Assembly: GCA_026214975.1 (NCBI GenBank) | Contig: CM047810.1 | Span: 2,170,001 to 2,234,000 of the forward strand | Reading direction: 5' to 3' | DNA from: Gentiana macrophylla | Lineage: Eukaryota > Streptophyta > Magnoliopsida > Gentianales > Gentianaceae | DNA: 64,000 nucleotides | Part shown: positions 24,701-36,155 of the stretch, one piece after another | How positions within the stretch are numbered: the first letter of the stretch is position 1 | Layout of the letters: every line of letters begins with the position of its first letter | Position numbers and translations under genes: made by a program | Notes under the pieces: model-generated | What the model saw: only the letters and a program-made list of their open reading frames with translations | Databases searched by the model: none | What the model was told of the DNA's origin: nothing

Positions 24701-27700
24701 GCCTAGAAGGTTTCCAGTTAGGAGGCTTCCCATGTAATTTCCAGCAGGTATCCTTGGTATGACCAGTCCTTTTGCAGTGGTCACACCAAGTCCTGTTGCC
24801 TTTTGGTTTCTGTAGTTGTGAAGGAGTGCTTTTAGTGAACAAAGCATTTGTTTCAAGAGGAGTAGCAGGGGTAGTGTGAGGTACAGGTGTACCCATCATA
24901 AGAGCCTTCCTGCTTTCCTCATGTCTGATTTCAGCAAACACAGTTTTGATGGATGGTAGGGGTTTCATCCCAAGGATTCTTCCCCTAACATCATCAAGAA
25001 TGGGATTCAGCCCCATGAGAAACTTGAAAATTCTTCTTTGTTCCTTCATGTCTTTGTAAATCTTAGCATCATCAACAGAGTGCCAAGATATCTTTTCTAG
25101 GCTGTCAAGTTGTTGCCAAGATTTTGACAAAGCATTGTAATATTCAGTGACACACAGATCTCCTTGTTTGAGATCTTGTAATTTAGCCTCAACCCCATAA
25201 ATTTCAGAGGTATTATCTTGTTTAGAATATAGCTCAAAGAAAACTTGACCATATTTCTTCAAAGATATCATACAAGATAAAATTTTCTGCTGTATCATGG
25301 GTCATAGACCCTAAGAGAGTAGACATGACCAGGCTGTTTTCAACCCTCCATTTTTTATAGGATGGTTGGCCAGCCTCAGGAGCCTTACTTTCACCAGTAA
25401 GATACTCCTCCTTGTCCTTGCCGATGATGTACAGCTTGATAGATCTTGACCACTGAAGGAAGTTCTCACTACCTTTGAGTTTGTGAGTAGAGATAGACAG
25501 CATTGAGGGTTCAGTGTTCCAGGGGGAGTTCATAGAACTTTCTTCCCTAGATTTAACATCTGAAGATTGCTCTTTTGCCATAATCGAGATTTTTGAATAA
25601 GTTTAAAAAAAAAGAAGCTCTGATACCATGTAGAAATGAGCAAGATAGGAGAGAAAAAGTATAAAACTCTTATTCAAGAACCTTATCGGGTTACACAAAG
25701 ATCCCTTAGGATAAATAGAAAAAGGTCCTAACGGCTAGAAAAGAGAAAAAGCATCTAACGGCTAGTAACAGTGAATACTGGGCCATCTTGGTCCAGGAAA
25801 GAGAAAAGAGACAGCAAAGGCATTAGGATTAAACCAAAAGGTATTTAATCACTAAATAACAATAAAGGGAATAAAATAAACAACATATTTCAACATATAC
25901 TTTTCTAGCTTTTTGCTTCTAAAAAACCGAATTCACAACATTCAGTTGTGAAGTTTGCATGATCTATAAACACCTGTTCAAATTTGGTTTTGACAAATTA
26001 TCTTTTATAAATAATAATTATGTAGGTATTGGAGGACCTGCAAACTATCTGGGATTGGATTCTAACGGACAAGTTACATATCCCTCTGAATGAAAGAAAT
26101 TTGTACTCTGCCATTCTTGTTGTCCCTGAGACATTTGATAATCGAGGTGATCGTTTGCTTCCATTTTTTCATTCATGACATCAGTAGTAGTGTGTCGCGT
26201 CTATCACTGCTTGCTGATTTGCTCCATTTTGGAAATTCATTCCATGTGCAGAAATAAAGGAGGTGCTGTCTATTGTTTTACGAGACCTGCAATTTGGCTC
26301 AGCCATAGTTCATCAGGTGGGTATTCATTCATACCATATGTTCCGAACTTGATTCAACTGAACCGTTCAAGTTTGTATATGCTGTTAGCTGCTACTAGGG
26401 ATGACAACTTAGACCCTACCACGGTGGATATCCACCCTGTCGGGTAGGAAACTTTATAAGGGTAGGGGAGGGCAATAGTTTGGTTTTTCAAATCTGCAGT
26501 GGGTATGGTAGGGTAGGAGTATATGTCCCACTATATTAATGTATTACGTATATGTATATATGTATGTATGTTAATTAGTTGAAAATCATTCATTCTAAAC
26601 ATGTATATGATTTGTTGATGCAGGAAGGCCTTGCGGCAGTTTTTGGCAATGGCCTTACGACAGCCTGTGTTGTGAATCTGGGTGCTCAGGTGGCGTCTGT
26701 TATCTGCATCGAGGTTTGTTCTGGAGCTTTTTGTCAGTTGCACTTTATATATTATTGTTCTTTTAGGGCGATATTTTCCCGTATTTGTTTTGGGAGTTAG
26801 TTTTTTGTATAAAGTTGTAGAGGGAAAGAGCAACTAAAACTCCTTTCTCGTTTAATTTGCCTAAATTATTATATCCTTTTTTTTGTGCTTGTTTCAGGAT
26901 GGAGCAACTGTGCCTACATCGTTGATTACATTACGGTATGGGGAGAGGTGAGAATTTTTGTGAACCAACTAAAGCTGGAAACTTTATTCTTCAAAAAGGG
27001 GGAAGAACTTAAAGATTTGTGCTCGTTTTGTTCGATTCAGCGTTTGTTTTGGTCATATGTATATGGATGAATTATCCCTGCGAAACACACCTTGCAATCG
27101 TTCTTATTTTTTTTCGGTTTTTGTTGCATCCTCTTTGAAAATGCAATGATGTAATTAAAAATGCATTATGGTGACTAAATCTTGACATGATATTTATATT
27201 TGAAGGACATCTCCAGATGCCTTCTTTGGACACAGAGACATCATCAAACATGGCCACCTGTCCGAACGGACGCTCTGACAAAACCTATGGATCTACTAAT
27301 GCTTAATAGGCTAAAAGAGTCCTACTGTTCAATCCGAGTGAGTCCATCTAAATATACTTCTATAATGACTACAGTTCCTAGGTAAATTATTATCAAATTT
27401 TTGCTTACATTTTGCTAATTTGAGTCAGCTTCTAAATTCATTTCGTCCAGGAGGGCAATCTTGAAACTGTTGCTGTAATTCATTCATACGAAGATGGCAT
27501 TTCACCTGGATCTCACAAGACAAGGCTTACTGCTTTGAATGTACGCTGTTTTTCCTTTTCAGGCACAGCATAATAACCGTAATCTTGGTATGAGTGAGTA
27601 ATTTAAGGACTAACATATGACTTCTGAAACCAGGTTCCTCCAATGGGGTTGTTCTACCCAGGACTGCTAGCTGCAGACGTTTATCCTCCTCCTCCACGCT

Positions 27701-29023
27701 CATGGTCAGTTTGATATCCGTTTAAGCCATGCATTTTGTTACATGTTGACGATACCCTTTGCGTCTTTTATCGATGGTCTATTCTGTTAGGTTCAAAGAT
27801 TACGATGACATGCTGGAAGACACATGGCATACAGAAGGGTTTTTCCCTACTGGTGGTTATCCTATGTGGGAGACCTACCCAGTTTTTCAGACAAGAGGGA
27901 CGAAAGAAGATATTATCGGTCTTGCAGATGCTATTACGAAGAGTATTCTCTCCACAGGTAGATTTCGGGTGAATTTAGTGTTCAGAAAAACCTCATATTC
28001 ACTAATCTTACTGTGTTAATAATCTTTGTTAATTACCAGGACGTATAGAGCTTCAAAGGAAATTGTTCTGTAGCATGCAACTGGTAAGCGAAGTGGCTTA
28101 CTCAAAGTTGTTGATCTTTTCCCCAGTGAATAATTTTGCAGAACGCTTAGCTGCTAAATATTTGCAGATTGGGGGAGTGGCCTTGACGGATGGTCTTATT
28201 CCTGCTGTCGAGGAAAGGTCTAAATTTAATTCCTCCCCTCAAACGTGTTTTAGAGATCTTTTTTTTTTGTTAGAAAATAAAAGAGGGCAATTCCTTGATT
28301 TTCCATGCCTATTCATTTGCTGTGATTCTGTTGTTGCTCATATTCTCATGGTCATATAAACGAAATTTCCTTTAAACTTGTTTTGCACAGGGTTTTACAT
28401 GCAATACCTTCAAATGAAGCCATTGATACTGTTGAGGTAAATGCTCCTTGCCTGCCTATTGTTTTCTCTAACACCGACAGTTAGATCGTTCACGGAAATG
28501 TTGGGTGACAAATTAAGGGGCCCTTTAAGGGCACCCCCACTAAAACTACCTGGGGCAACAATGCTTAAAAATAGACATGTACTGGGGTGCCCTTAAGGGC
28601 AATGGTAGAAAATCAGTATGGGGTGCCCTTAAGGGCAATGGTAGAAAATCACTATGATGCCGATGTGTTTATGCTCACAACTTCACATTTTATCCTTGTT
28701 ATTATAGGTTCTACCATCAAGGACAAATCCAGCATTTGTTGCATGGAAAGGGGGAGCAGTAAGTGTGTGTGTGTGTGTGTGTATATTATGTCTTAAAATC
28801 ACAGTGTTAATCTTTTAGTCCTATATCACATGCAATAGTTGGTTTTGCTAAGTGTGGTTGCTGACATTGAATTATCCAGATACTTGGGATTCTTGATCTC
28901 AGTCGCGATGCATGGGTACACAGGGAGGATTGGATCAAGAATGGGATTCACATTGGCAGTGGCAGAAAATATAAAGACTCTTATTATCTCCAAGCACAGG
29001 CAATGAGTTATATAAATTCTTGA
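18785..29023 (+). CDS. ARP9: actin-related protein 9
   Basis: Plant-specific actin-related protein of the ARP9 class; role in plants not well defined. Twenty exons can be traced with GT-AG borders: 18785-18787 (only the ATG), 18865-18937, 19111-19229, 19364-19423, 19542-19607, 19875-19977, 20613-20809, 26026-26146, 26252-26316, 26624-26713, 26898-26947, 27205-27337, 27451-27540, 27634-27704, 27791-27957, 28040-28083, 28168-28217, 28391-28436, 28708-28758, 28880-29023. Landmarks are 'DYLKTVVPSQLL' at the start, 'VVINPGSANIRIGLAQQ' (nucleotide-binding loop), 'DISRCLLWTQRHHQTWP', 'IGGVALTDGLIPAVEER' and 'HIGSGRKYKDSYYLQAQA' near the C-terminus. Total length is close to 580 residues, as expected. 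Intron 7 (20810-26025) holds a Copia element on the opposite strand; without it the intron would be about 175 bp. One problem: exon 11 has four G's at 26940-26943 where five would keep the frame into exon 12. This is either a real frameshift or a base error. Confidence 0.92.
20859..21125 (-). repeat. Copia 3' LTR (left copy)
   Basis: 267 bp, TGTAGAAATG at the left and TTTCAACA at the right. Identical by eye to the copy at 25629-25895. Adjacent to the purine tract at 21126-21138. Confidence 0.96.
21154..24200 (-). pseudogene. Copia pol of the ARP9-intron element: integrase, RT, RNase H with many frameshifts
   Basis: GAG-pre-integrase ('MLLHYRLGHPNF', 24096-24061) and integrase core pieces (24027-23599) are broken repeatedly. 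RT is nearly whole in two overlapping frames (23009-22320 and 22372-21497): 'WKWIF'-like 'GCKWIFTIKCNADGSLNRYK', 'QLDIKNAFLNGDL', the catalytic 'VVYVDDIILSGND' and 'LGMEIARNKDG'. The RNase H start 'KIYTDADYASDITDRKS' is seen before another shift near 21550, and the C-terminal 'HDKTKHVEVGQHF' comes in a third frame near 21340. The break density is highest between 23010 and 24300. Confidence 0.9.
24306..25581 (-). pseudogene. Copia gag of the ARP9-intron element, one frameshift
   Basis: Starts at ATG 25581 ('MAKEQSSDVK'). The N-terminal half is a Copia-type gag ('GSENFLQWSRSIKLYIIG'). The frame shifts near 25240 and continues for about 330 codons to 24306, through a CCHC knuckle in 'WCDHCKRTGHTKDTCWKLHG' and the protease-like active-site motif 'WIVDSGASSHMT'. 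The rest of the protease and the GAG-pre-integrase region follow in other frames. Most of this part is open, unlike the integrase region downstream. Confidence 0.9.
25629..25895 (-). repeat. Copia 5' LTR (right copy)
   Basis: 267 bp, same ends as the left copy. Its left border abuts the primer-binding site at 25617-25628 and its right border abuts the second TATAC. Confidence 0.96.
28584..28655 (+). repeat. 36-bp unit repeated twice in an ARP9 intron
   Basis: Two head-to-tail copies starting at 28584 and 28620, each with a palindromic core GCCCTTAAGGGC followed by AATGGTAGAAAATCA. A related GCCCTTTAAGGGC sits at 28521. Lies in the intron between the exons at 28391 and 28708. Confidence 0.85.
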
Positions 29024-30200
29024 AATATAAGGTAGGTATATCCAAGCACAGGCAATGAGTTATCTCCTGCTACAAACCGTTGATTATGAGCTCAAAATAG
29101 TTTTGAAATGCATGGTATTCCACCTACTTGTGTAATTACTTTCTGTCTGTTTCAGTTGCTTCTTCATCAAGGTTTAGTCTTTCATTTACTTGTAAGTTGA
29201 TTAAATTTAAAAAAACAATATATTTGTTTTTGCAGGGTTCAGTCTTCCATGAACATCTATCTCTTCTGTCTGCACCACCATAGATGGAATTTCAATGGAA
29301 CATCTGTCTGCACCAAATAACGTGGAGGGCTATGATTTCAGGCGAGTGGAAGTCACATTTACATACATTATTATTATTCCCTATGATGATTGATTGATCT
29401 ACTCTGTCATTCTTGATGAAAGCGGTTTTCTTCGTGCCAATGCTACGTAGGAAGATGGCTCGAGTATTGTCTGATATTCCGCCTTCTGGCTGTAGCCAGC
29501 TAGAAAAAGATACCTAATCTCATTCTTCCCTTTGTAGTATGAGGAGGGGATACAAAAGAAAAAGAAAGAATGCATAGTTGACAAATGTAGACCATTGTAT
29601 TTTTGCACTATTGTATCAGTGGAATATTTCATTAGAGTAAGAAGTTTATGGTTGTATTTAATATTTTTAGACTCTTTTTTTTGTTCCGTTATAAATAAAT
29701 TTTTTTGGGATACAAACACACTTCTCCGTTATTGATTATGATTAACCTATATAATGATAATGAAGTCTCACATCATAATCAATCAATGATTCAAAATAGT
29801 ATTGTGTTATTCGTTGTGACGTAATGGATGAATTCAAAAGAGTATTGTGTTAGAGTAGTGATAATAACATCATTACATACAACATGACACAACACGCTTT
29901 TGGGCATTATACACAACATCTTTTGGCCATTGATTACGAAATGAGGCGGCACTTGAATCATATGGATTCTAATAAAATCGCTATTGATTACGATGTAGTA
30001 CCTATTGAATCATATAGATCCTATCAAATCAATCGTTTAAAAGTTTATTATGGCGTTTATTGTACACATTTTGTTGTATACAAACATTTTCTCATTTTGT
30101 TAATTGTGTGTTTAATAGGCGGCTAAGGTCATTGACTAATTGGGCCCATAAATATCATCGCAATTTGCGAGGAACGGTATAACTTTTTTCGCCGGACGTT
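29024..30200. other. ARP9 3' region and spacer before RAD5B
   Basis: 3' UTR and spacer. The final ARP9 coding words 'CCAAGCACAGGCAATGAGTT' are duplicated at 29042-29061, after the stop. 29690-30120 is AT-rich, with ATTGATTA-type words in both orientations. No gene. Confidence 0.4.
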
Positions 30201-30212
30201 AATCTCTCTCGC

Positions 30213-30370
30213 GCGCCAAATTTTCAGATAATTCGCACTGTGAAAAATAATTTACCCCGCCAATTTTCCCTCTATAAAAGAACAATTTACCCGCCAATTT
30301 TTAACTAAATGCGTACAATTCTTCGCGCCAAATCAAATTGCCATTTACCCTGTTAAAGCCTCGCGCCAAA
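30213..30370. promoter_or_regulatory. five E2F-like sites in the RAD5B promoter/5' UTR
   Basis: GCGCCAAA (reverse of the E2F consensus TTTGGCGC) occurs at 30213-30220, 30325-30332 and 30363-30370. The variant CCCGCCAA (reverse TTGGCGGG) occurs at 30256-30263 and 30290-30297. All five have the same orientation and lie 147-304 bases before the RAD5B ATG. A TATAAAAG sits among them at 30273-30280. E2F sites commonly mark S-phase and DNA-repair genes in plants, which fits the gene downstream. Binding itself is inferred. Confidence 0.7.
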
Positions 30371-30516
30371 TCAGATTATCACTACTACCTTCCCTAATTT
30401 TCCCTCCTTACAATCTTCATCTCAAAATCGCTCTAAATTCTGATTTTCATCCTGTTCTTTTCTAGTAAAGTTCTGTTTTTCTTTGTGCTTTTATATCAGC
30501 TAAAGAATCAACTTCA

Positions 30517-33500
30517 ATGGAAACAAAGGAAAATGAAATAGAGATGATGAGTGCAGTAAATGGCTCTGTGATATCGGAGAAGGAACTTTCAAGCTGTAAG
30601 AGCAACAATGATGCAGCTATCGAATGCAAATATCTCGGCGCATCTGAGCATTTGGTACCTGAATCAACATTGAAGACTGTTACAAGCACAGGTATGAGGA
30701 TTTCTCCTCAGGTAAGCGACGTAAGTAGGGAAATTTCTAATTGGCCTGAAGGGTTTGATGCTATGGGAAATGGGTGTAGTGTGAAGGTGAACGAGGGAAT
30801 GGCAGTGGGTTGTGATGGAATTGAGTCGAAAGGGTCTGTTCTTTTTGATGTTGTGAATTCAGAGAAGGAACATATGGTGTTTGATGATATGGAAGTTAAG
30901 CCAGATGTGAAGGACAAAGGGGAAACTATGATGGGTTGTGAGGAAACTGTGTCAAAAGGTTCTGAAATTTTTTCTAGGGGGGAATCGGATGAGGGGGAAG
31001 TGGTGAACGATCCGATGGAAGTTGAGCCAAATGTGACGATTAAAGAGGAATCAGTTGAATTGTTTGGCGAGGGGAAATCAGATATGGAAGATTATATGAG
31101 GGTTGACTCAAATGTGAAGGTTAAAAAAGAGGAAAATAACGAGTCTTTGTCGGAAAAAAATGACTCTTTTAAAGAAGTACCAAGTCCCAAAAAAGTTGCA
31201 GTAAAAGAAGAGCATTTTGATTGTTCTGCGATGCCCATGGCGAAGGATGAATCCAATGTGAAAGTTGAAAAGGAACCTGCCATAGATTGTGAAATTATAG
31301 GAGAGAAGATGGGAGGATATAGTGCAATGCCTAAGCTGGCTAAGCATAAGAATGTGGGCAACAATGCTGTAAATATGGAGGGAAAGGAGATTTGTTGTGT
31401 ACAACCATTATCTGCTCGACCATTATCTGATGATGAGTATAACAATTTGAAAAATAGTTGCATCTCGAGGAATACAAAACAAGGTGAAAAATCAGAGAAT
31501 AGATCACTTAGTACTGTTGTTATAGAGGATGGGGATTTCCCGGAAGAGCCAGATTGGTTGTTGGTGGGTAGGAATGTGGTTACCGGGCTTTCAACTACCA
31601 AAGGGAGGAAACTTGAGAACAATGAGATCGTTCACTTTGCATTTCCTAATGGAGATGCAAGAAACAAGGGTGTATCACGATTTCAGAGTTCAAAGGCGTC
31701 CTCTGGGATTGTTAGGTTTTCAACTAAAAGGCACGGGGAGGTAAATTCTGAATCTTTTGTATTGTACTCGCACATTCTTCAGTCTTGTAGGTTTTGAATT
31801 CTTGAAATCTTTAACCTTGTCCAATTTTTATTATCTATTGTATTTGTATGCAATCAAAGTACCTACTACCTAACTTTGACATTGTTATTATCTTATCTGA
31901 GGTTATCACGTAATCTTTTCTAAATTTTCCACTATATGATCAGATTGGCCGTCTTCCAATGGAATGGGGAAAATGTCTTATCCCACTTGTGAACTCTTCC
32001 AAAGTGAAGGTTCTTGGACGATGCATTTCTGCACCTGTAAATCTTCAATTGATGCAGGAAATCATGCTGTATGCAAGGTATTGACCTATTTTGAACCAAT
32101 TGGGCTTCTCATAATTGCTAATTGTATTCTTTGTTGTGACTCATTTAAGTGCCATAGCTAAATGCTTTAAGGATTAGGGGATTACTATAATATATGTTAA
32201 CTGATCCTTCAATTTTTTTGTTGTAAGTTTCTACATTCATCATTCGGTTTTCACTGATGGTGAATCATCTTGGAGGCTTGATGACCCTTCACATATTGAC
32301 ACAACAACATACCCTCTGCTGACCTTATTCAAGTTGCTGAAAATAAAGCCATTTCAGGAGGTATTAGATAGATGTCTAATGTGATTTGATCTAATTATGC
32401 TCAACTTGAGTCTTATGATAAGATCTGTGCTAAACAACCATAATTTGATGTTTATTGATAGGCTGCATTTACCCCAGATGAACTTAACTCTCGTAAACGA
32501 CATCAGATGTTTGATGTAAGTTTTCTTCTGAACATAAACACTTGGAAGTAAATAAGTTGAATGTCTTGAATGAAAAAAAGGCATGTATTTGTGTTAGCAG
32601 GGTGAAGGAGGTATTGGTGTATCAGTAATGCCTTTGACTAAACGCATAAAGGGTGTCCAGCCGATTACAGAGACCAAAGACGAGCAAGCAATATCTGAAT
32701 CAACATTAAACAAGCTTGTTGGTGCTGCAGATATGTATGACTTAAAGGTACAACTACCTGAAATCGTTATACTTTTATTACATTAAGCAAACAGTTCTGG
32801 TGTTTCGTTTGCCTTTTTAACATATATGAATTATTTAGGAAATGGAGCCACCAGATAGCCTTATGTGTGATCTGAGGCCCTATCAGAAACAAGCTCTTTT
32901 CTGGATGACAGAGTCAGAAAAGTGTGTAAACGCGGAGGAAGATGTAGAGGAAGCGCCCAAAACAGTCCATCCCTGTTGGGGATCATATCGTATATGCGAT
33001 GAGTAAGTTTTTGTGTTAAGAACAAGAGTTCAAGCATTTCGTTGTATCTTACTGATGTTTTTATGACCTTTCTTTTCAACAGGAGGGCTCCTGCAATTTA
33101 CGTTAACATTTTCTCTGGGGAAGCAACAACGAAATTTCCAAATGCAACAGAGTCTGCAAGGGGAGGAGTGAGTTCCTGCCATGTCTAGTATGTGATTTTT
33201 AGTACTGTTTGGACACTACTGTTACTATACCGAGTGTTCTATTGTTCTCCAGGTTTTGGCGGATGCAATGGGGCTTGGAAAAACTGTGATGACCATTGCA
33301 TTAATTCTTGCAAGACTAGGGAAAGGCATCCCTAAGAAAGAAGAGTCTAATGATGAAAATATGGCTGATACAGAGTACATCAAGAAGAAGAGAAAGGAGA
33401 GGAATATGGATGAACAAGCCTTCACTAAAGCTAAGGGTGGCACACTTATTATTTGTCCTATGGCATTACTTGGGCAGTGGAAGGTAATTCCACATATGCA

Positions 33501-36155
33501 TGCTTATTAATGAAACCCTTTAGGAAAAGAGGATTATGTAATAGGCTAATTAATCATTTGTTTTTCTTGATTTGCAGGATGAACTTGAAGCACATTCAAA
33601 GCCAGGCAGTGTTTCTGTTTTTGTTCATTACGGCGGGGACAGGAGCAATGACCCAAAAGTGATAGCAGAACCTGATGTCATACTGACAACCTACGGTGTC
33701 TTATCTGCATCATATAAGAGTGTAAGCTTGAATTGCTTCATTTTGCATATGACATATTTACCTGCTTTAGTATTGTATAAGATAAATAGTTTGGTCTTTA
33801 TCTTAATGTATTACTTCTCGTTGAATGTATGTAACACAGTACGGCAAGAACAGCATTTTTCATGTTGTTGAGTGGCATAGGGTAGTATTAGATGAAGCTC
33901 ACATGATCAAGTCGTCAAAGGCTTTGGTTGCTCAGTCTGCTTTTGCGTTATCATCGTACTGCAGATGGTGTCTTACCGGTACACCCCTCCAGGTTAGTTT
34001 CTGCAACATTTGTTTTATGATGTTTTTGTAGGAAAAATGTGATTATGTTCCAACAACAGTAGAGCTTTAAAGGAAGAAGCACATTGACCCTTTTATATGT
34101 AGGTAGCATTGTTAAACAACTGATCTTTTTGTTGGTACTTACAAACTAATTCTTATAACAGAATAATCTGGAAGATCTTTACAGTCTTCTCTGCTTCTTG
34201 CATGTCGAACCATGGTGCAACTGGGCATGGTAATTCCTTGCTGAGTTAACTACATTCTCCAGTGTTATTACACTTTTTGTTTAGGAATCGGTATCCCTTT
34301 TTAGGTAATAATTTCGTAGTGCTTTTGTTACTGTTTTCTCAAAATGTACTATGTTTGTTCCAGGTGGCAAAAATTTATTCAGAAGCCATATGAAAATGGT
34401 GATCAGAGGGGCTTGAAAATGGTGAAGGCAATTCTGAGGCCTCTAATGCTAAGAAGAACAAAGGAGACTAAGGACAAAGAAGGAAGGTACTAACTGATGG
34501 TGTTAAATGTTAAAGTCTGTAACTTTGGCAATTTTGTGATTTTTTGTTCATGACTGACTTCTGTAATCAGGCCTATACTTGTTCTTCCACCAACAGACAT
34601 CAAGATTATTGAGTGCGAACAATCTGAAACCGAGTTTGATTTCTATGATGCCCTTTTCAAGAGGTCTAAAGTAAGTTTACGTCACCACTCACCTTAGCAT
34701 TTTCACATCATTGTAAAGTTCATGATGTCTGAACCGAGTTTTTTTAAATTGTTTTCTTGCTACAATTAACAGGTTCAATTCGACCAATTCGTGGCACAAG
34801 GCAAAGTCCTTCACAACTACGCAAACATTCTCGAGTTGCTACTTCGATTAAGGCAATGTTGCAACCACCCTTTCCTTGTCTTGAGGTTAGATAGAACTGA
34901 TTACCATCTCACTTTTCCTTAAATTGCACAACTTTTTCTTGGCTAATTGATCGCTCAAACTACAACACTGTTTTGTAAATATGTGTAGCCGGGGTGATAC
35001 ACAACAATACGCAGACCTGAACAAATTAGCTGCAAGGTTCTTTGAAACAAATCCTAATTCAATTAGTCAGAATGTCCCCACAAGGGCGTATGTTGAAGAG
35101 GTAGTGGAGGGAATACGAAAAGGCGAAAATGCAGAGTGCCCTATATGCCTGGAGTCTGCAGATGACCCTGTACTTACTCCCTGTGCACATAGAATGTGTA
35201 GGGAATGCTTACTATCTAGCTGGCGAACCCCTGCAGCTGGAGCATGCCCGATTTGTAGGCAAACACTTACGAAATCGGACTTGATCACATGTCCATCTGA
35301 AAACCGGTTCCGTATTAATATTGAAGAGAAATGGAAAGAGTCATCCAAGGTCTCAAAACTCCTGGAATGCTTAGAACGCATACGTGATTCGGGATCTGGA
35401 GAGAAGAGCATTGTCTTCAGCCAGTGGACATGTTTTCTTGATTTACTTGAAATTCCTCTGAAAAGGAAAAAAATAGGCTACTTGAGATTTGATGGTAAAT
35501 TGGTACAAAAACAAAGAGAGAAAGTCTTGAAAGAGTTCAATTGAAACTGGAGAGAAAATGGTCAGTTTTCCTGATTAACCCTTGTGTTTCTTAGAAAACA
35601 GGGATGTTTTGGTCATTTTGGACTCATTCTTGAATTTCGTTTCAGGTATTGTTGATGTCTCTCAAAGCAGGGGGAGTAGGCTTGAATTTAACAGCTGCTT
35701 CAAATGTCTTTCTAATGGTAAAAATTCACCCCATTTCTGTTACTGTGTTCTTAAAACAAAATTTGAAAATGTCGTTTCTAAAAACGTTGATTGAGTTCAG
35801 GATCCATGGTGGAATCCAGCAGTGGAAGAGCAAGCAATTATGCGTATTCATCGCATTGGACAGAAGAGAACTGTTCGTGTTAGAAGATTCATAGTTAAGG
35901 TAAGTAGTCACTAGACTTGAGTTTTGTGGCATTACATGTCTACTGTTTCTTTTATATGTTTTTGCATCAAATAAATGTAGTGCAAGAATATTGATTGGTT
36001 TTTCTAAAGGAGTGTATAATCTGTATGGTTAGGACACGGTGGAGCAACGGTTGCAGCAAGTTCAGGCAAAGAAGCAAAGGATGATTGCTGGAGCATTGAC
36101 CGATGAGGAAGTTCGGTCAGGCAGGCTTGAGGAACTGAAGATGCTTTTCAGATGA
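30517..36155 (+). CDS. RAD5B: SNF2-family DNA-repair helicase/ubiquitin ligase, RAD5B type; one apparent frameshift
   Basis: RAD5-class enzymes act in error-free damage tolerance, combining a SNF2 ATPase with a RING E3 ligase. Eighteen exons with GT-AG borders: 30517-31740, 31944-32078, 32228-32360, 32462-32515, 32601-32747, 32839-33002, 33083-33167, 33253-33483, 33578-33721, 33840-33992, 34162-34229, 34364-34486, 34571-34670, 34773-34885, 34989-35560, 35646-35717, 35801-35899, 36033-36155. Order: long acidic N-terminus (exon 1, about 400 residues), HIRAN-type region ('[15 protein letters not shown]'), Walker A '[10 protein letters not shown]', DEAH box '[10 protein letters not shown]', RING C3HC4 in exon 15 ('[20 protein letters not shown]' onward), then helicase-C motifs '[12 protein letters not shown]' and '[14 protein letters not shown]', ending '[10 protein letters not shown]'. 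The long N-terminus and ARP9 as neighbour favour RAD5B over RAD5A. In exon 15 an extra T in AATTGAA (35539-35545) makes a TGA at 35542-35544. All later exons remain open and in phase if one base is ignored. Confidence 0.88.

Larger units (their letters stand above)
20859..25895 (-). mobile_element. Copia LTR retrotransposon in ARP9 intron 7, structurally complete but coding-defective
   Basis: A 5,037-bp insertion with 267-bp LTRs at both ends, starting TG and ending CA, and a TATAC target duplication on each side (20854-20858, 25896-25900). On the minus strand, the primer site TGGTATCAGAGC (25628-25617) directly follows the 5' LTR, and the purine tract CCTTGAGGGGGAG (21138-21126) directly precedes the 3' LTR. 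Order gag-integrase-RT-RNase H gives Copia. The two LTRs appear base-for-base identical by eye, so insertion is recent, yet the reading frames are broken in many places. It lies antisense to ARP9 and would have to be spliced out with the intron. Confidence 0.96.

Noticed and set aside
31092..31622. Minus-strand open frame of 176 codons within RAD5B exon 1
   Set aside because: Antisense of the acidic N-terminal exon; the sense frame continues in phase into the HIRAN-type exons.
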